DNA from: an uncultured Clostridia bacterium
GTDB lineage: Bacteria; Bacillota; Clostridia; Christensenellales; Borkfalkiaceae
Length of the DNA: 47,786 nt
NCBI GenBank assembly: GCA_944368775.1
Contig: CALVXB010000015.1
Span: 1-47,786, forward strand
Direction: 5' to 3'
Shown: positions 24,794 through 33,796 of the stretch, piece by piece
Layout of the letters: the number at the start of each line of letters is the position of its first letter
How positions within the stretch are numbered: the stretch's first letter is position 1
Notes under the pieces: model-generated
What the model was told of the DNA's origin: nothing
Databases searched by the model: none
What the model saw: the letters and a program-made list of their open reading frames with translations, nothing else
Position numbers and translations under genes: made by a program

Positions 24794-25393
24794 ATGGAAC
24801 AACTCAAATTTGACGACCGCGGGCTTGTCTGCGCCATCGCGCAGGACTACGAGAGCGGCGAGGTGCTCATGCAGGCGTACATGAACGAGGAGGCCTACCG
24901 CCTCACGCTGGAGACGGGCTACGCCCACTATTGGAGCCGCTCGCGGCAGAAGTTGTGGAAAAAAGGGGAGGAGAGCGGGCATCTGCAAAAGGTGCGCGGC
25001 GTGTTCCTCGACTGCGACCGCGACTGCGTCCTCTTGAAGGTGGAGCAGACGGGCGCCGCCTGCCACACCGGCAACTATTCCTGCTTCTACACCCCCGTCA
25101 AAGAGTGCGGCATGGGGGTGGAGATGCTCGGCGCGCTGCAGCGCATCGTCGAGGACCGCCGCGACCACCCCGCCGAGGGCAGCTACACCACCTACCTCTT
25201 TGAAAAGGGGGTGGACAAGATCGCCAAAAAGGCGGGCGAAGAGGCGGTCGAGCTAGTCATCGCCGCCAAGGGCGGCGACAAGGAGGAGATCGTGGGCGAG
25301 TGCGCCGACCTCTTCTACCACACCCTCGTGCTGCTCGCCGACGCGGGCGTCAAGCTGTCCGACGTCTGCACCGAGCTCAAAGAGCGGCACTGA
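24794..25393 (+). CDS. hisIE: Bifunctional HisIE (PRA-CH / PRA-PH)
   Basis: A 199-residue fusion. Residues ~1-100 are phosphoribosyl-AMP cyclohydrolase (metal-site cysteines in DCDRDC and TGAACHTG); residues ~110-199 are phosphoribosyl-ATP pyrophosphatase ('[15 protein letters not shown]', '[13 protein letters not shown]'). It carries out steps 2 and 3 of the pathway. It is the last his gene of the cluster; hisC and a histidinol-phosphate phosphatase are missing here and must be elsewhere. Confidence 0.95.
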   Translation: MEQLKFDDRGLVCAIAQDYESGEVLMQAYMNEEAYRLTLETGYAHYWSRSRQKLWKKGEESGHLQKVRGVFLDCDRDCVLLKVEQTGAACHTGNYSCFYTPVKECGMGVEMLGALQRIVEDRRDHPAEGSYTTYLFEKGVDKIAKKAGEEAVELVIAAKGGDKEEIVGECADLFYHTLVLLADAGVKLSDVCTELKERH

Positions 25394-25452
25394 CAGAATT
25401 TCCCGCGCTTTGCGGGCGCGCCCCCTGCACATACTGTGTGCGGAGGGATGCG

Positions 25453-25560
25453 ATGTCACGGTTCATCAAAGACGAAGACACGGCGGAGATCGCGTGGAAG
25501 CTGTTCCGCCGCACGGGCAGCTTATCCTATTATATGCTGTACCGTCAACTGAAAAAATAG
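25453..25560 (+). CDS. yqzL: YqzL-like small protein
   Basis: A 35-residue frame with CGGAGGG six bases before ATG. The central 'IAWKLFRRTGSLSYYMLYRQL' pattern matches the YqzL family, whose gene stands directly before recO in Bacillus and relatives, as here. The function is unknown. It is followed by a terminator-like hairpin. Confidence 0.82.
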   Translation: MSRFIKDEDTAEIAWKLFRRTGSLSYYMLYRQLKK

Positions 25561-25566
25561 CGTTGG

Positions 25567-25597
25567 GGAAGGGGCGGCTTGCGCCCCTTCCGCCTTT
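25567..25597 (+). terminator. Hairpin between yqzL and recO
   Basis: GGAAGGGGCG (25567-25576) pairs with CGCCCCTTCC (25582-25591) around a 5-base loop, followed by GCCTTTT. It is likely an intrinsic terminator or attenuator, as recO follows within 100 bases. Confidence 0.7.
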
Positions 25598-25690
25598 TCG
25601 CCCGCGCGGGACGCGCCCGCGCGGCGCGCTCGCGGCCGGCGGGGGCGTTTTTTCGGCACAGGCCGCGCGAAGGCGCGGAGGAGGAGTATA

Positions 25691-26404
25691 ATGGAGATCA
25701 AAGTAGACGCGCTCGTGCTGCGCACCGCAGACTACGGCGAAAGCGACCGCATGCTCACCCTGTTCACCCTGCAGCGGGGCAAGCTGTCCGCCGCATGCAA
25801 AGGGGTGCGCAAGGCGGGCGCAAAGCTGCGCTTCGCGGCGCAGCCCTTCTGCTTCGCCGAGTACGTGCTCGCCGTGCGCGGCGAGCGGGCGACCGTCATC
25901 TCCGCCGCCAATACAGACGGCTTCTACGGCCTGCGCGGCAGCGTCGAAAAGCTGTACGCCGCCGCCTCCCTCGCCGGCATCTGCGACGCGCTGCTCTACG
26001 ACGGCATCGTCAACGAGGCGCTCTTCCTCTACGCGGTGGACGCGCTGCGCACCATGTGCGAGGGGGACGAGGCGGAGGCGCTCATCGCCTTCATCCTGCG
26101 CGCGCTCGAGCTTTCGGGCTACAAGGCAGACTTCACCGCCTGCGCCGCCTGCGGCGCGCCCGTCGAGGGGCGGGCGTATTACGACGCGTCGGGCGGCGGC
26201 TTTTACTGCGCCGAGTGCGCGCGCGGCGCCGGGGTGAGCGAGGGCACGGTGCAGCTTTTGCGCAAGTGCGCGCAGCTTCCCTTTGAGCAAAGCAAGATCG
26301 CGCCCGATTCCCCCAAGCGCGCGCTCAAGCTGCTGTACGCAGGCCTCGTCGCCCGCGCCGAGGCGGATGTGCGCGCCCTGGGCGAGTACATAGACATCTT
26401 GTAG
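25691..26404 (+). CDS. recO: DNA repair protein RecO
   Basis: A 237-residue recombination mediator that loads RecA onto SSB-coated DNA. The N-terminal OB-fold begins 'EIKVDALVLRTADYGESDRMLTLFT'. A zinc finger with two CxxC pairs lies near residues 150-175 (CAAC...CAEC). Length is normal. AGGAGGAG lies just before the ATG. Confidence 0.93.
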   Translation: MEIKVDALVLRTADYGESDRMLTLFTLQRGKLSAACKGVRKAGAKLRFAAQPFCFAEYVLAVRGERATVISAANTDGFYGLRGSVEKLYAAASLAGICDALLYDGIVNEALFLYAVDALRTMCEGDEAEALIAFILRALELSGYKADFTACAACGAPVEGRAYYDASGGGFYCAECARGAGVSEGTVQLLRKCAQLPFEQSKIAPDSPKRALKLLYAGLVARAEADVRALGEYIDIL

Positions 26405-26509
26405 GCGTTCATTTTCCGTATCGGCCGCGCGGCGGGCCGAGCGTGGAGCGGGAAAAGGGAGCCGAATGCAAAAACATTGCAAAAAATTCCAAAAATATCG
26501 GCGTTTCAC

Positions 26510-26538
26510 TTGAAATTTGCAGGAAAGTGTATTAAAAT
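26510..26538 (+). promoter_or_regulatory. Promoter of ppdK
   Basis: TTGAAA at 26510-26515 and TAAAAT at 26533-26538 with a 17-base spacer in an AT-rich stretch, about 55 bases before the ppdK start. Confidence 0.75.
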
Positions 26539-26594
26539 AGAAGCGTTGGAACAGACTAAAAATTCCGAAATCTTATCAGGAGGAACATTTTTCT

Positions 26595-29240
26595 ATGGCA
26601 AAGAAGTATTGCTACCTCTTTACGGAGGGCAACGCGAAGATGCGCGAGCTGCTCGGCGGTAAGGGCGCGAACCTCGCGGAAATGACCAACATCGGTCTTC
26701 CCGTTCCGCAGGGCTTCACCATCTCCACCGAGGCCTGCACGCAGTATTACGAGGACGGTCGCCAGATCAACTCCGAGATCCAGGCAGAGATCATGGAGTA
26801 CATCGACAAGATGGAAAAGGTCTGCGGCAAAAAGTTCGGCGACAAGGAAAACCCCCTGCTCGTCTCCGTCCGTTCGGGTGCGCGCGCTTCCATGCCGGGC
26901 ATGATGGACACCATCCTCAACCTCGGCCTCAACGAAGAGGTCGTCGAGACCATCGCCGAAAAGTCGGGCAACGCACGTTGGGCATACGACTGCTATCGCC
27001 GCTTCATCCAGATGTATTCTGACGTCGTTATGGAAGTGGGCAAAAAATACTTTGAACAGCTCATCGATAAGATGAAGGAAGAGAAGGGCGTCACGCAGGA
27101 CGTCGAACTGACCGCCGACGACCTCAAGACGCTCGCCGAGCAGTTCAAAGCGGAGTACAAGGCGAAGATCGGTTCCGACTTCCCCTCCGACCCGAAGGAA
27201 CAGCTCTTCGGCGCGATCAAGGCGGTCTTCCGCTCTTGGGACAACCCCCGCGCGAACGTCTACCGCATGGACCACGACATCCCGTACAGCTGGGGCACCG
27301 CGGTCAACGTGCAGATGATGGCGTTCGGCAACATGGGCGACAACTGCGGCACGGGCGTCGCGTTCACGCGTAACCCCGCCACCGGCGAAAAGGGCCTGAT
27401 GGGCGAGTTCCTCACCAACGCCCAGGGCGAAGACGTCGTCGCCGGCGTCCGCACCCCGATGCCCATCTCCAAAATGGCAGACATCTTCCCCGAAGTGTAC
27501 GAGCAGTTCCAGGAAGTTTGCAAGATCCTCGAAAACCACTACCGCGACATGCAGGACATGGAGTTCACCGTCGAAAACGGCAAACTCTATATGCTGCAGA
27601 CGCGCAACGGCAAGCGCACCGCCGCCGCCGCCATCAAGATCGCCTGCGACCTCATCGACGAGGGCATGATCACCGAAAAAGAGGCGCTCATGCAGATCGA
27701 CGCCAAGTCGCTCGATATGCTGCTGCACCCGCAGTTCGACCCCAACGCTTTGAAGGCCGCGGATAAGAACAACGTCGTCGGCAAGGGCATCGCGGCTTCC
27801 CCGGGCGCTGCCGCCGGCAAGATCGTCTTCACCGCAGAAGACGCCGTCGAAAAGGGCAAAAAGGGCGAAAAGGTCGTCCTCGTCCGCCTCGAGACCTCCC
27901 CGGAGGACATCGAGGGCATGAAGTATGCGCAGGGCATCCTGACCGTCCGCGGCGGCCAGACCTCCCACGCGGCAGTCGTCGCGCGCGGCATGGGCACTTG
28001 CTGCGTCTCCGGCTGCGGCGACATCAAGATGGACGAGGAGAACAAGCAGTTCACCCTCGCCGGCAAAGTGTACCACGAGGGCGACGGCATCTCCCTCGAC
28101 GGCTCCACCGGCAACATCTACGACTGCCTCATCCCGACCGTCCCCGCAGACCCCAACAGCGGTTACTTCGGCCGCATCATGGAGTTGGCCGACAAGTATA
28201 AGGCGCTCGGCGTCCGCACCAACGCGGACACCCCGAAGGACGCCAAGCAGGCCGCCGCATTCGGCGCGCAGGGCATCGGCCTGTGCCGCACCGAGCATAT
28301 GTTCTTCGGCGAGGGCCGCATCGACGCGTTCCGCGAGATGATCTGCTCCGAGACCGTCGAAGAGCGCGAGGCCGCACTCGCCAAGATCGAGCCCATGCAG
28401 CAGTCCGACTTTGAAGGCCTGTTCGAGGCGCTGGGCGGCTATCCCGTCACCATCCGCTTCCTCGACCCGCCTCTGCACGAGTTCGTCCCGACCGAAGAGG
28501 CCGACATCGAGGCGCTCGCCAAGGCGCAGAACAAGTCCGTCGCGCAGATCAAGCAGATCATCTCCGACCTGCACGAGTTCAACCCGATGATGGGTCACCG
28601 CGGCTGCCGTCTGTGCGTCACCTATCCCGAGATCGCCGTCATGCAGACCAACGCCGTCATCAAGGCCGCGCTCGCCGTCAAAGGCCGTCATCCCGATTGG
28701 AACATCGTTCCCGAGATCATGATCCCGCTCACCGGCGAAGTCAAAGAGATGAAGTTCGTCAAGGATATCGTCGTCAAGACGGCAGACGAAGTCATCGCGG
28801 CGTCCGATACCGAGCTCAAGTATGAGGTCGGCACCATGATCGAGATCCCGCGCGCCGCGCTCACCGCCGACGAAATCGCCAAAGAGGCCGAGTTCTTCTG
28901 CTTCGGCACCAACGACCTCACCCAGATGACCTTCGGCTTCTCGCGTGACGACGCCGGCAAGTTCCTGCCCGCCTACTACAATAACAAGATCTACGAGTCC
29001 GATCCGTTCTCCCGTCTCGACACGGTCGGCGTCGGCAAACTCATGAAGATGGCCGTCCAGCTCGGCCGCGCCACCCGCCCGACGCTGCACTGCGGCATCT
29101 GCGGCGAACACGGCGGCGACCCTTCGTCCATCGAGTTCTGCCACGAGATCGGCCTCGACTACGTCTCCTGCTCGCCCTTCCGCGTCCCCATCGCGCGTCT
29201 CTCGGCAGCGCAGGCGAATATCCGCAACCCCCGCGCGTAA
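26595..29240 (+). CDS. ppdK: Pyruvate, phosphate dikinase
   Basis: An 881-residue enzyme that interconverts pyruvate, ATP and Pi with PEP, AMP and PPi. An ATP-grasp domain (~1-340) starts 'KYCYLFTEGNAKMRELLGGKG'. The swivelling His domain has H458 in GGQTSHAAVVARGMG. The TIM-barrel PEP/pyruvate domain ends with the catalytic Cys in VSCSPFRVPIARL. Codon use is strongly biased, as in highly expressed genes. In anaerobes it often serves PPi-linked glycolysis or gluconeogenesis. Confidence 0.97.
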   Translation: MAKKYCYLFTEGNAKMRELLGGKGANLAEMTNIGLPVPQGFTISTEACTQYYEDGRQINSEIQAEIMEYIDKMEKVCGKKFGDKENPLLVSVRSGARASMPGMMDTILNLGLNEEVVETIAEKSGNARWAYDCYRRFIQMYSDVVMEVGKKYFEQLIDKMKEEKGVTQDVELTADDLKTLAEQFKAEYKAKIGSDFPSDPKEQLFGAIKAVFRSWDNPRANVYRMDHDIPYSWGTAVNVQMMAFGNMGDNCGTGVAFTRNPATGEKGLMGEFLTNAQGEDVVAGVRTPMPISKMADIFPEVYEQFQEVCKILENHYRDMQDMEFTVENGKLYMLQTRNGKRTAAAAIKIACDLIDEGMITEKEALMQIDAKSLDMLLHPQFDPNALKAADKNNVVGKGIAASPGAAAGKIVFTAEDAVEKGKKGEKVVLVRLETSPEDIEGMKYAQGILTVRGGQTSHAAVVARGMGTCCVSGCGDIKMDEENKQFTLAGKVYHEGDGISLDGSTGNIYDCLIPTVPADPNSGYFGRIMELADKYKALGVRTNADTPKDAKQAAAFGAQGIGLCRTEHMFFGEGRIDAFREMICSETVEEREAALAKIEPMQQSDFEGLFEALGGYPVTIRFLDPPLHEFVPTEEADIEALAKAQNKSVAQIKQIISDLHEFNPMMGHRGCRLCVTYPEIAVMQTNAVIKAALAVKGRHPDWNIVPEIMIPLTGEVKEMKFVKDIVVKTADEVIAASDTELKYEVGTMIEIPRAALTADEIAKEAEFFCFGTNDLTQMTFGFSRDDAGKFLPAYYNNKIYESDPFSRLDTVGVGKLMKMAVQLGRATRPTLHCGICGEHGGDPSSIEFCHEIGLDYVSCSPFRVPIARLSAAQANIRNPRA

Positions 29241-29269
29241 GTTTGCGCATATAGCCTGAAATTTGCAGA

Positions 29270-29304
29270 GCCTGCCCCAAAACGGGGCGGGCCCTGTTTT
29301 TTTG
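29270..29304 (+). terminator. Terminator of ppdK
   Basis: GCCTGCCCC (29270-29278) pairs with GGGGCGGGC through one G-U pair around an AAAAC loop, followed closely by a T7 tract (29297-29303). This is a classical intrinsic terminator. Confidence 0.85.
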
Positions 29305-29336
29305 CGCCGAACGGGCATTTGTGCCGGGCGAGGGGC

Positions 29337-29365
29337 TTGATTCAGCGCGGGAGTTTTGCTATAAT
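29337..29365 (+). promoter_or_regulatory. Promoter of the Fic gene
   Basis: TTGATT at 29337-29342 and TATAAT at 29360-29365 with a 17-base spacer, 30 bases before the start codon. Confidence 0.75.
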
Positions 29366-29394
29366 GGTTCTATCGAATATAGAAGGGCAGGTAT

Positions 29395-30258
29395 GTGTCG
29401 ATGCGGAAAACCTCGATACGATTTTTTGAAGATATACCCGTGCGCGCCGTTTGGGAGGAAGCAACTTCCAAATGGTGGTTTTGCGCCGCCGACATCGCCG
29501 AAGCTCTCACAAAAAGCAAAAATCCGAGGGTGTATTGGGCGACGATCAAACGCAGGAATCCTCAGTTGATTGCAATTTGCAAACAACTCAAACTGACTGC
29601 GCGGGATGGAAAAAAATATATAACCGACGTCGTGGACGAAGAAGGAGTCAACGCCGTCATCGCCATCATTCCGAGCAAAAAGACGCTCGTGTTCGACAAG
29701 TGGCTCAAGGGGATGGCAACGTCGATCGACGAAAAGAGCAAGCAAAAGGCATATGAGCTTTTTGAAAGCGGCCTTATCAACGACATTGAAGTGGGTACGG
29801 TAAAGGGTTTGCAGCAAATCCATTCCTATATCTTCGGCGGGCTGTATGACTTTGCGGGCAAAATACGCGGCATGAACATAGCAAAGGGCGGGTTTGCATT
29901 TGCACCTGCAATGTACCTCAGAGAAAGCCTCGCGCTCATCGAAAAAATGCCCGAAGATACGATCGAAAATATCGTCAAAAAGTATGTGGAGATGAACGTC
30001 TCCCATCCTTTTATGGAGGGCAACGGCAGGGCTGCAAGGATATGGCTCGATTTGATTTTGAAAAGCAATCTGCAAACCTGCACCGATTGGAGTAAGATAA
30101 ACAAGCGCGAATATCTCGAGGCAATGAAAGAAAGTCCTGTCGATGCGTTGCATATTTTTGAACTTATCAAAGACGCCCAGACTCCGCAAATCGACGATCG
30201 CGAGATCTTTATGAAGGGTATAGACTATTCATATTATTACGAACAGATCGACGAGTAG
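29395..30258 (+). CDS. Fic-domain protein with a Bro-like N-terminus
   Basis: A 287-residue protein. Residues ~1-85 resemble the Bro-N/antirepressor-type DNA-binding domain ('IPVRAVWEE...[12 protein letters not shown]'). Residues ~115-265 are a Fic domain with an intact active motif [12 protein letters not shown]. Fic enzymes transfer AMP or other groups to protein hydroxyls, often as toxins. The C-terminus has SYYYEQ (279-284), close to the class III inhibitory motif (S/T)xxxE(G/N) but with Gln last, so self-inhibition is likely (inference). No separate antitoxin is seen. Codon use is clearly less GC-rich than that of its neighbours and the gene stands alone with its own promoter, which suggests horizontal acquisition. 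GTG 29395 or ATG 29401 could be the start. Confidence 0.85.
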   Translation: MSMRKTSIRFFEDIPVRAVWEEATSKWWFCAADIAEALTKSKNPRVYWATIKRRNPQLIAICKQLKLTARDGKKYITDVVDEEGVNAVIAIIPSKKTLVFDKWLKGMATSIDEKSKQKAYELFESGLINDIEVGTVKGLQQIHSYIFGGLYDFAGKIRGMNIAKGGFAFAPAMYLRESLALIEKMPEDTIENIVKKYVEMNVSHPFMEGNGRAARIWLDLILKSNLQTCTDWSKINKREYLEAMKESPVDALHIFELIKDAQTPQIDDREIFMKGIDYSYYYEQIDE

Positions 30259-30457
30259 GCGATAAGAAAGGTTAATGTTTCAAAGGTGGTATTTTTCTCT
30301 TGAAAAGTGGTATTTTGCAGCGATTTACGTCCGACCCTGAACCTGCTATATCGGCGCAGGCGGATCGCGCGCCGGCCGCTTCCGCGCTGCGATCTTGCCG
30401 CCGCGCGTCAAAGGCGGGCGGCGGGGAGGCGGCGGGCGCAAAAGTTTGCCGTTTTCC

Positions 30458-30486
30458 TTTACTTTTGGCGCAAAATGCGGTATAAT
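30458..30486 (+). promoter_or_regulatory. Promoter of the DtxR-type regulator
   Basis: TTTACT at 30458-30463 and TATAAT at 30481-30486 with a 17-base spacer, 27 bases before the start. I see no palindrome over it. Confidence 0.75.
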
Positions 30487-30512
30487 CGAATAAAAAGGGG
30501 AGGAGCCGTTGT

Positions 30513-30896
30513 ATGAGCGTCCGCCGTATCCGCGAATCGGAAGAAATGTATTTGGAGACCATCCTGCTCCTGCACCGCGAGCGCGCCAACGTGCGCGCCG
30601 TCGACGTGTGCGAGCAGCTCGATTTCGTCAAGTCGAGCGTGTCGCGCGGCGTGCACCTGCTGCAAAAGAAGGGGTATATCGAAATCGACCCCGCAACCGG
30701 CAACATCACCTTCACAGAGGCCGGCCGCCGCAAGGCGGAGGGGGTGTACGAGCGCCATCTCGTCATCAAACAAGTGCTGCTCCGCCTGGGCGCCGGGGAG
30801 GAGACGGCCGAAACGGACGCCTGCCGCATCGAGCACGTCATCTCGGACGACCTCTTGGGCGTATTCAAGCGCTACCTCTCCAAAGAGGAGGCATAG
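30513..30896 (+). CDS. DtxR-type metal-dependent repressor, probably iron-sensing
   Basis: A 127-residue two-domain regulator without the C-terminal SH3 domain. A winged helix (~1-70) is followed by the dimerisation/metal domain. M12 (SEEMYLETI), C104, E107 and H108 (DACRIEHVIS) align with the DtxR primary-site ligands Met10, Cys102, Glu105 and His106, and H82 with His79. The manganese sensor MntR has Asp and Glu at the Met and Cys positions. An Fe(II) preference is therefore inferred. It is monocistronic, with its own promoter and terminator. Its most attractive target in this window is the 28-bp palindrome on the haem-operon promoter at 4792. Confidence 0.88.
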   Translation: MSVRRIRESEEMYLETILLLHRERANVRAVDVCEQLDFVKSSVSRGVHLLQKKGYIEIDPATGNITFTEAGRRKAEGVYERHLVIKQVLLRLGAGEETAETDACRIEHVISDDLLGVFKRYLSKEEA

Positions 30897-30941
30897 CGCC
30901 TTTTTTCAAAAACATCACGGAAAACATCCCGGAAAATACCC

Positions 30942-30972
30942 GGCCCCTCCGCCGCAGGCGGAGGGGCCTTTA
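30942..30972 (+). terminator. Terminator of the DtxR-type gene
   Basis: GGCCCCTCCGCC (30942-30953) pairs with GGCGGAGGGGCC (30957-30968) around a 3-base loop, followed by TTTA. A nearly identical hairpin ends the opp operon at 37545. Confidence 0.8.
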
Positions 30973-31140
30973 TCGTCGTCGCGGCGGCGGATCATTATCG
31001 CGGCGGGTTTCTGTCGCCCGATCGCGGGGCAGAATGTGCGGCCGGGCGGCCCTGCCCGATCGATTTGGATCGGATAAGGTTTCTATAAATATTTGTGATG
31101 GTGCGGTGTCGAAAAGTGGCGAGAATTTTGAAAAAAACGA
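30973..31140. other. Gap between regulator terminator and opp-operon promoter
   Basis: No gene or recognisable RNA is seen. The stretch falls from very GC-rich to AT-rich towards the promoter at 31141. Short inverted elements such as GCCGGGCGGC and GATCGATTTGGATC are present but have no clear role. Confidence 0.4.
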
Positions 31141-31170
31141 TTGACAACCGCAGCGTTTTGATATTATTAT
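31141..31170 (+). promoter_or_regulatory. Promoter of the ATC-hydrolase/opp operon
   Basis: TTGACA at 31141-31146 and TATTAT at 31165-31170 (18-base spacer). An alternative -10 lies 3 bases upstream. The leader of about 115 bases shows no known riboswitch. Confidence 0.65.
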
Positions 31171-31292
31171 ATATTTGATAGTGTTTTGCAGGCGGCGGTT
31201 CTTTTGCCGGTTTGCGTGCAGAAAAGCGCCGCGTCCCGCACACAGCGTCGCGATGCGGGGGTTTTGAAAATATTTCATGCACGGAGGTTATT

Positions 31293-31820
31293 ATGTCTAA
31301 GATCAAGAACGATTGGCCGACCGAGAATAAAATGGCGCAGTTTTATCGCCGTATGCTCTCGAACGCGGCGCACAAGAGCGCGCTCAACGCTGCCGAATTT
31401 GAAAAGCGCGGCATCCCTTATGAGGATGTGTACCGCACCACTTCGCGGCAGATGGCCAAGCAGACGGCAGCCGGGTTCCTTTCAAAGATGGAAGACAAGC
31501 AAGACCTCCGCCAGCTCGGCGCGCAGATGACCGTCGAGCTCGGCAAAGAGGCCTTCGGCATGGAGATCAAAGAGATGTCGAAGGACTGCTTCGCGATGGA
31601 TATGCACTATTGCCCGCATCTGAAGGGCTGGCAGGATATGGGCATGTCTGACGAGATGTGCGCAAAGCTGTGCGACCTTGCGATGGAAGGCGACTACGCG
31701 ATGGCCAAAGAGATGGGCTTCGATTTTGAAAATTCGATGCGCCTTGCCAACGGCGATCCCGTCTGCCGCGTGGTGTACCGCGTCCGCAAAGAAAACGCCG
31801 CAGAGGAAAAGAAAGATTGA
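31293..31820 (+). CDS. L-2-amino-thiazoline-4-carboxylate hydrolase family protein
   Basis: A 175-residue cytoplasmic protein. The C-terminal half shows the ATC-hydrolase family pattern: 'YCPHLKGWQDMGMSDEMCAKLCDLAMEGD' (in part), then 'NGDPVCRVVY'. The founding member opens a thiazoline ring on the way to L-cysteine, but most relatives in anaerobes are uncharacterised. No signal peptide is seen. ATG 31293 has CGGAGG seven bases upstream. It precedes the oligopeptide transporter by 42 bases without a terminator, so the two are probably co-transcribed; it may process an imported compound. Confidence 0.75.
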   Translation: MSKIKNDWPTENKMAQFYRRMLSNAAHKSALNAAEFEKRGIPYEDVYRTTSRQMAKQTAAGFLSKMEDKQDLRQLGAQMTVELGKEAFGMEIKEMSKDCFAMDMHYCPHLKGWQDMGMSDEMCAKLCDLAMEGDYAMAKEMGFDFENSMRLANGDPVCRVVYRVRKENAAEEKKD

Positions 31821-31862
31821 CGCGCGGCCCCGCGCTGCGGGGCGAGCAGGAGTGATTTACCC

Positions 31863-32819
31863 GTGGTTAAGTATATTATCAAGCGAATCATCACGATCAT
31901 CCTGATCTTTTTCGGGCTGACGCTGGTCATCTATCTGCTGCTGTCCTGCGTGCCCGGCGGCAACGCCGCCGAGCGCGAGATCCAGACGCTCATCAGCGGC
32001 GGAACGATGCCTTCCGACGAACAGATACAGGCGATCTATGCCAAATACGGGCTGGATAAAAATGTATTTATGCAATACATAGCGTGGCTCGGCAATGTGT
32101 TCACCGGCACATGGGGCAACACCTATTCCAACCTCAGCGTGACCGTGATCGAGGCGATCGGCAACAAGATCGGCCCCACGCTCATCCTGATGGGCTCCGG
32201 GCTGCTCATCGCCATCGTCTTCGGCGTCCTGCTCGGTACGCTCAGCGCGCTCAAGCCCAACGGCATCGCCGATACGTCTTGTACGGTGCTCACGTTTTTG
32301 GGGTCGTCTATTCCGGGATTTCTCATTTCGGTCGTGTGCGTATATGTGTTTTCCGTTCAGCTGGGTTGGCTGCCATCCGGGTACAGCCCTGCCAAGCCTT
32401 ACTTTGCCTGCCTGCTCATGCCCATGCTGATCGTCGCCTTTACGCATATCGGCGGGTTTATCAAACAGACGCGCGGCAGCGTGATGGACGTGATGAACGA
32501 AGAATATGTCAAGACGGCCAAGGCCAAGGGGCTCTCGTACCCGGTCGTGGTCGGCAAACATATGCTGCGCAACGCCGCGCTCCCGATCTGTGCGAATATC
32601 GCCCTCTCCGTTCCGACGTTGGTCGGCGGTTCGATCGTCATCGAGCGCATCTTTTCGTGGCCGGGGCTGGGCAATTATCTGGTGACCTGTCTTTTAAATA
32701 AAGATATACCGGTCGTGATGGGGATCGTATCCCTCATCATCATCGTCGTGCTCGTGGCGAACCTCGTGCTGGACCTGGTGTATGCCGCTCTGGATCCCGC
32801 GATCCGGGCGAGGAGGTGA
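31863..32819 (+). CDS. oppB: Oligopeptide ABC transporter permease OppB-type
   Basis: A 318-residue inner-membrane permease with six predicted helices. The coupling loop is 'EEYVKTAKAKGLSYPVVVGKHMLRNAALP', shown here by its core YVKTAKAKGL. The N-terminus 'YIIKRIITIILIFFGLTLVIYLL' type is standard for DppB/OppB. GTG 31863 is the start, with AGGAGTG upstream. It pairs with the permease that follows 3 bases later. Confidence 0.92.
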   Translation: MVKYIIKRIITIILIFFGLTLVIYLLLSCVPGGNAAEREIQTLISGGTMPSDEQIQAIYAKYGLDKNVFMQYIAWLGNVFTGTWGNTYSNLSVTVIEAIGNKIGPTLILMGSGLLIAIVFGVLLGTLSALKPNGIADTSCTVLTFLGSSIPGFLISVVCVYVFSVQLGWLPSGYSPAKPYFACLLMPMLIVAFTHIGGFIKQTRGSVMDVMNEEYVKTAKAKGLSYPVVVGKHMLRNAALPICANIALSVPTLVGGSIVIERIFSWPGLGNYLVTCLLNKDIPVVMGIVSLIIIVVLVANLVLDLVYAALDPAIRARR

Positions 32820-32822
32820 CAA

Positions 32823-33740
32823 ATGGAACAAAACAAGCCCGGCCTCTGGCGCCGCATCACAGATTTTTTCCATTTCACCGAACCGGAAGGGCGCGCGCCC
32901 GCAGCCATCAAAAAGGGATTTTGGTACCGCTTCGTGCGCAATCCCAAGGCGATGATCGGCGGCATTTTTCTTGTCGTCGAGATCTTGCTCGTCGTGCTGC
33001 TGCCCCTCATTCAGGGTCTCGATCCGGACGCGATCGACATGGGCGCGCTCAATAAGTATCCCTCGTCCGACCATATTCTCGGGTTGACCGACTCGTATCA
33101 AGACGTCTACGCCCGCTTGGTTTACGGCGGGCAGACCTCCCTCATCGTCGGGCTGCTTTCCACGGTCATCGGCATGGTCATCGGCGTTCCGCTCGGGCTG
33201 ATCGCCGGTTACTTCGGCGGAAAGGTGGATGCGGTGATCATGCGCACCTCCGAGATCTTTATCTCCTTCCCGTCGATGGTCCTCATGCTGCTGCTCGCGG
33301 TCATCTTCGGCAGCAACGTCTGGGTGGTCGCCGCGGTCATCGGCTTTCTCGGCTGGCCCAGCGTCACCAAACTCATCGAGGGCAGCGCGCTCTCCGTATC
33401 CAAAAAGGAATACATCGAGGCGGCGCGCACGCTCGGCAAGAGCAATACATCCATCCTGTTCCGCGATATTTTGCCCAACGTGATCACGCCGGTCCTCGTG
33501 ACCGTTCCCTTCCGCGTGTCGGGCGCGATCATTGCGGAGGCTTCTCTCTCCTTCCTCGGGCTCGGCATGGAAAACTCGTGGGGCAAATCCATCAATTACG
33601 CGATGAGCCCCAACGTCATGATGACCGAACCGTGGATCTGGGTGCCGGCGACCGTCATGCTGTTCGTCACCGTCGTGGCGATCAACCTCCTCGGCGAAGG
33701 CATCCGCGACGTGGCGGATCCCAAATTGGGGAAGCGCTGA
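32823..33740 (+). CDS. oppC: Oligopeptide ABC transporter permease OppC-type
   Basis: A 305-residue permease with the OppC N-terminal cytoplasmic extension, a first helix near 46-65 and an EAA loop YIEAARTLGKSN. The family's 'EASLSFLGLG' motif is present near residue 240. GAGGTGA lies just upstream of ATG 32823. Confidence 0.92.
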   Translation: MEQNKPGLWRRITDFFHFTEPEGRAPAAIKKGFWYRFVRNPKAMIGGIFLVVEILLVVLLPLIQGLDPDAIDMGALNKYPSSDHILGLTDSYQDVYARLVYGGQTSLIVGLLSTVIGMVIGVPLGLIAGYFGGKVDAVIMRTSEIFISFPSMVLMLLLAVIFGSNVWVVAAVIGFLGWPSVTKLIEGSALSVSKKEYIEAARTLGKSNTSILFRDILPNVITPVLVTVPFRVSGAIIAEASLSFLGLGMENSWGKSINYAMSPNVMMTEPWIWVPATVMLFVTVVAINLLGEGIRDVADPKLGKR

Positions 33741-33796
33741 ACGTTCCCCCGGGCTGCTTTTACCGATAAATTTATTCTGTTAAAGGAGTTACAATC

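Noticed and set aside
30513..30896. Naming the regulator MntR
   Set aside because: The ligand positions hold Met and Cys as in DtxR, not Asp and Glu as in MntR, so no specific gene symbol was assigned.
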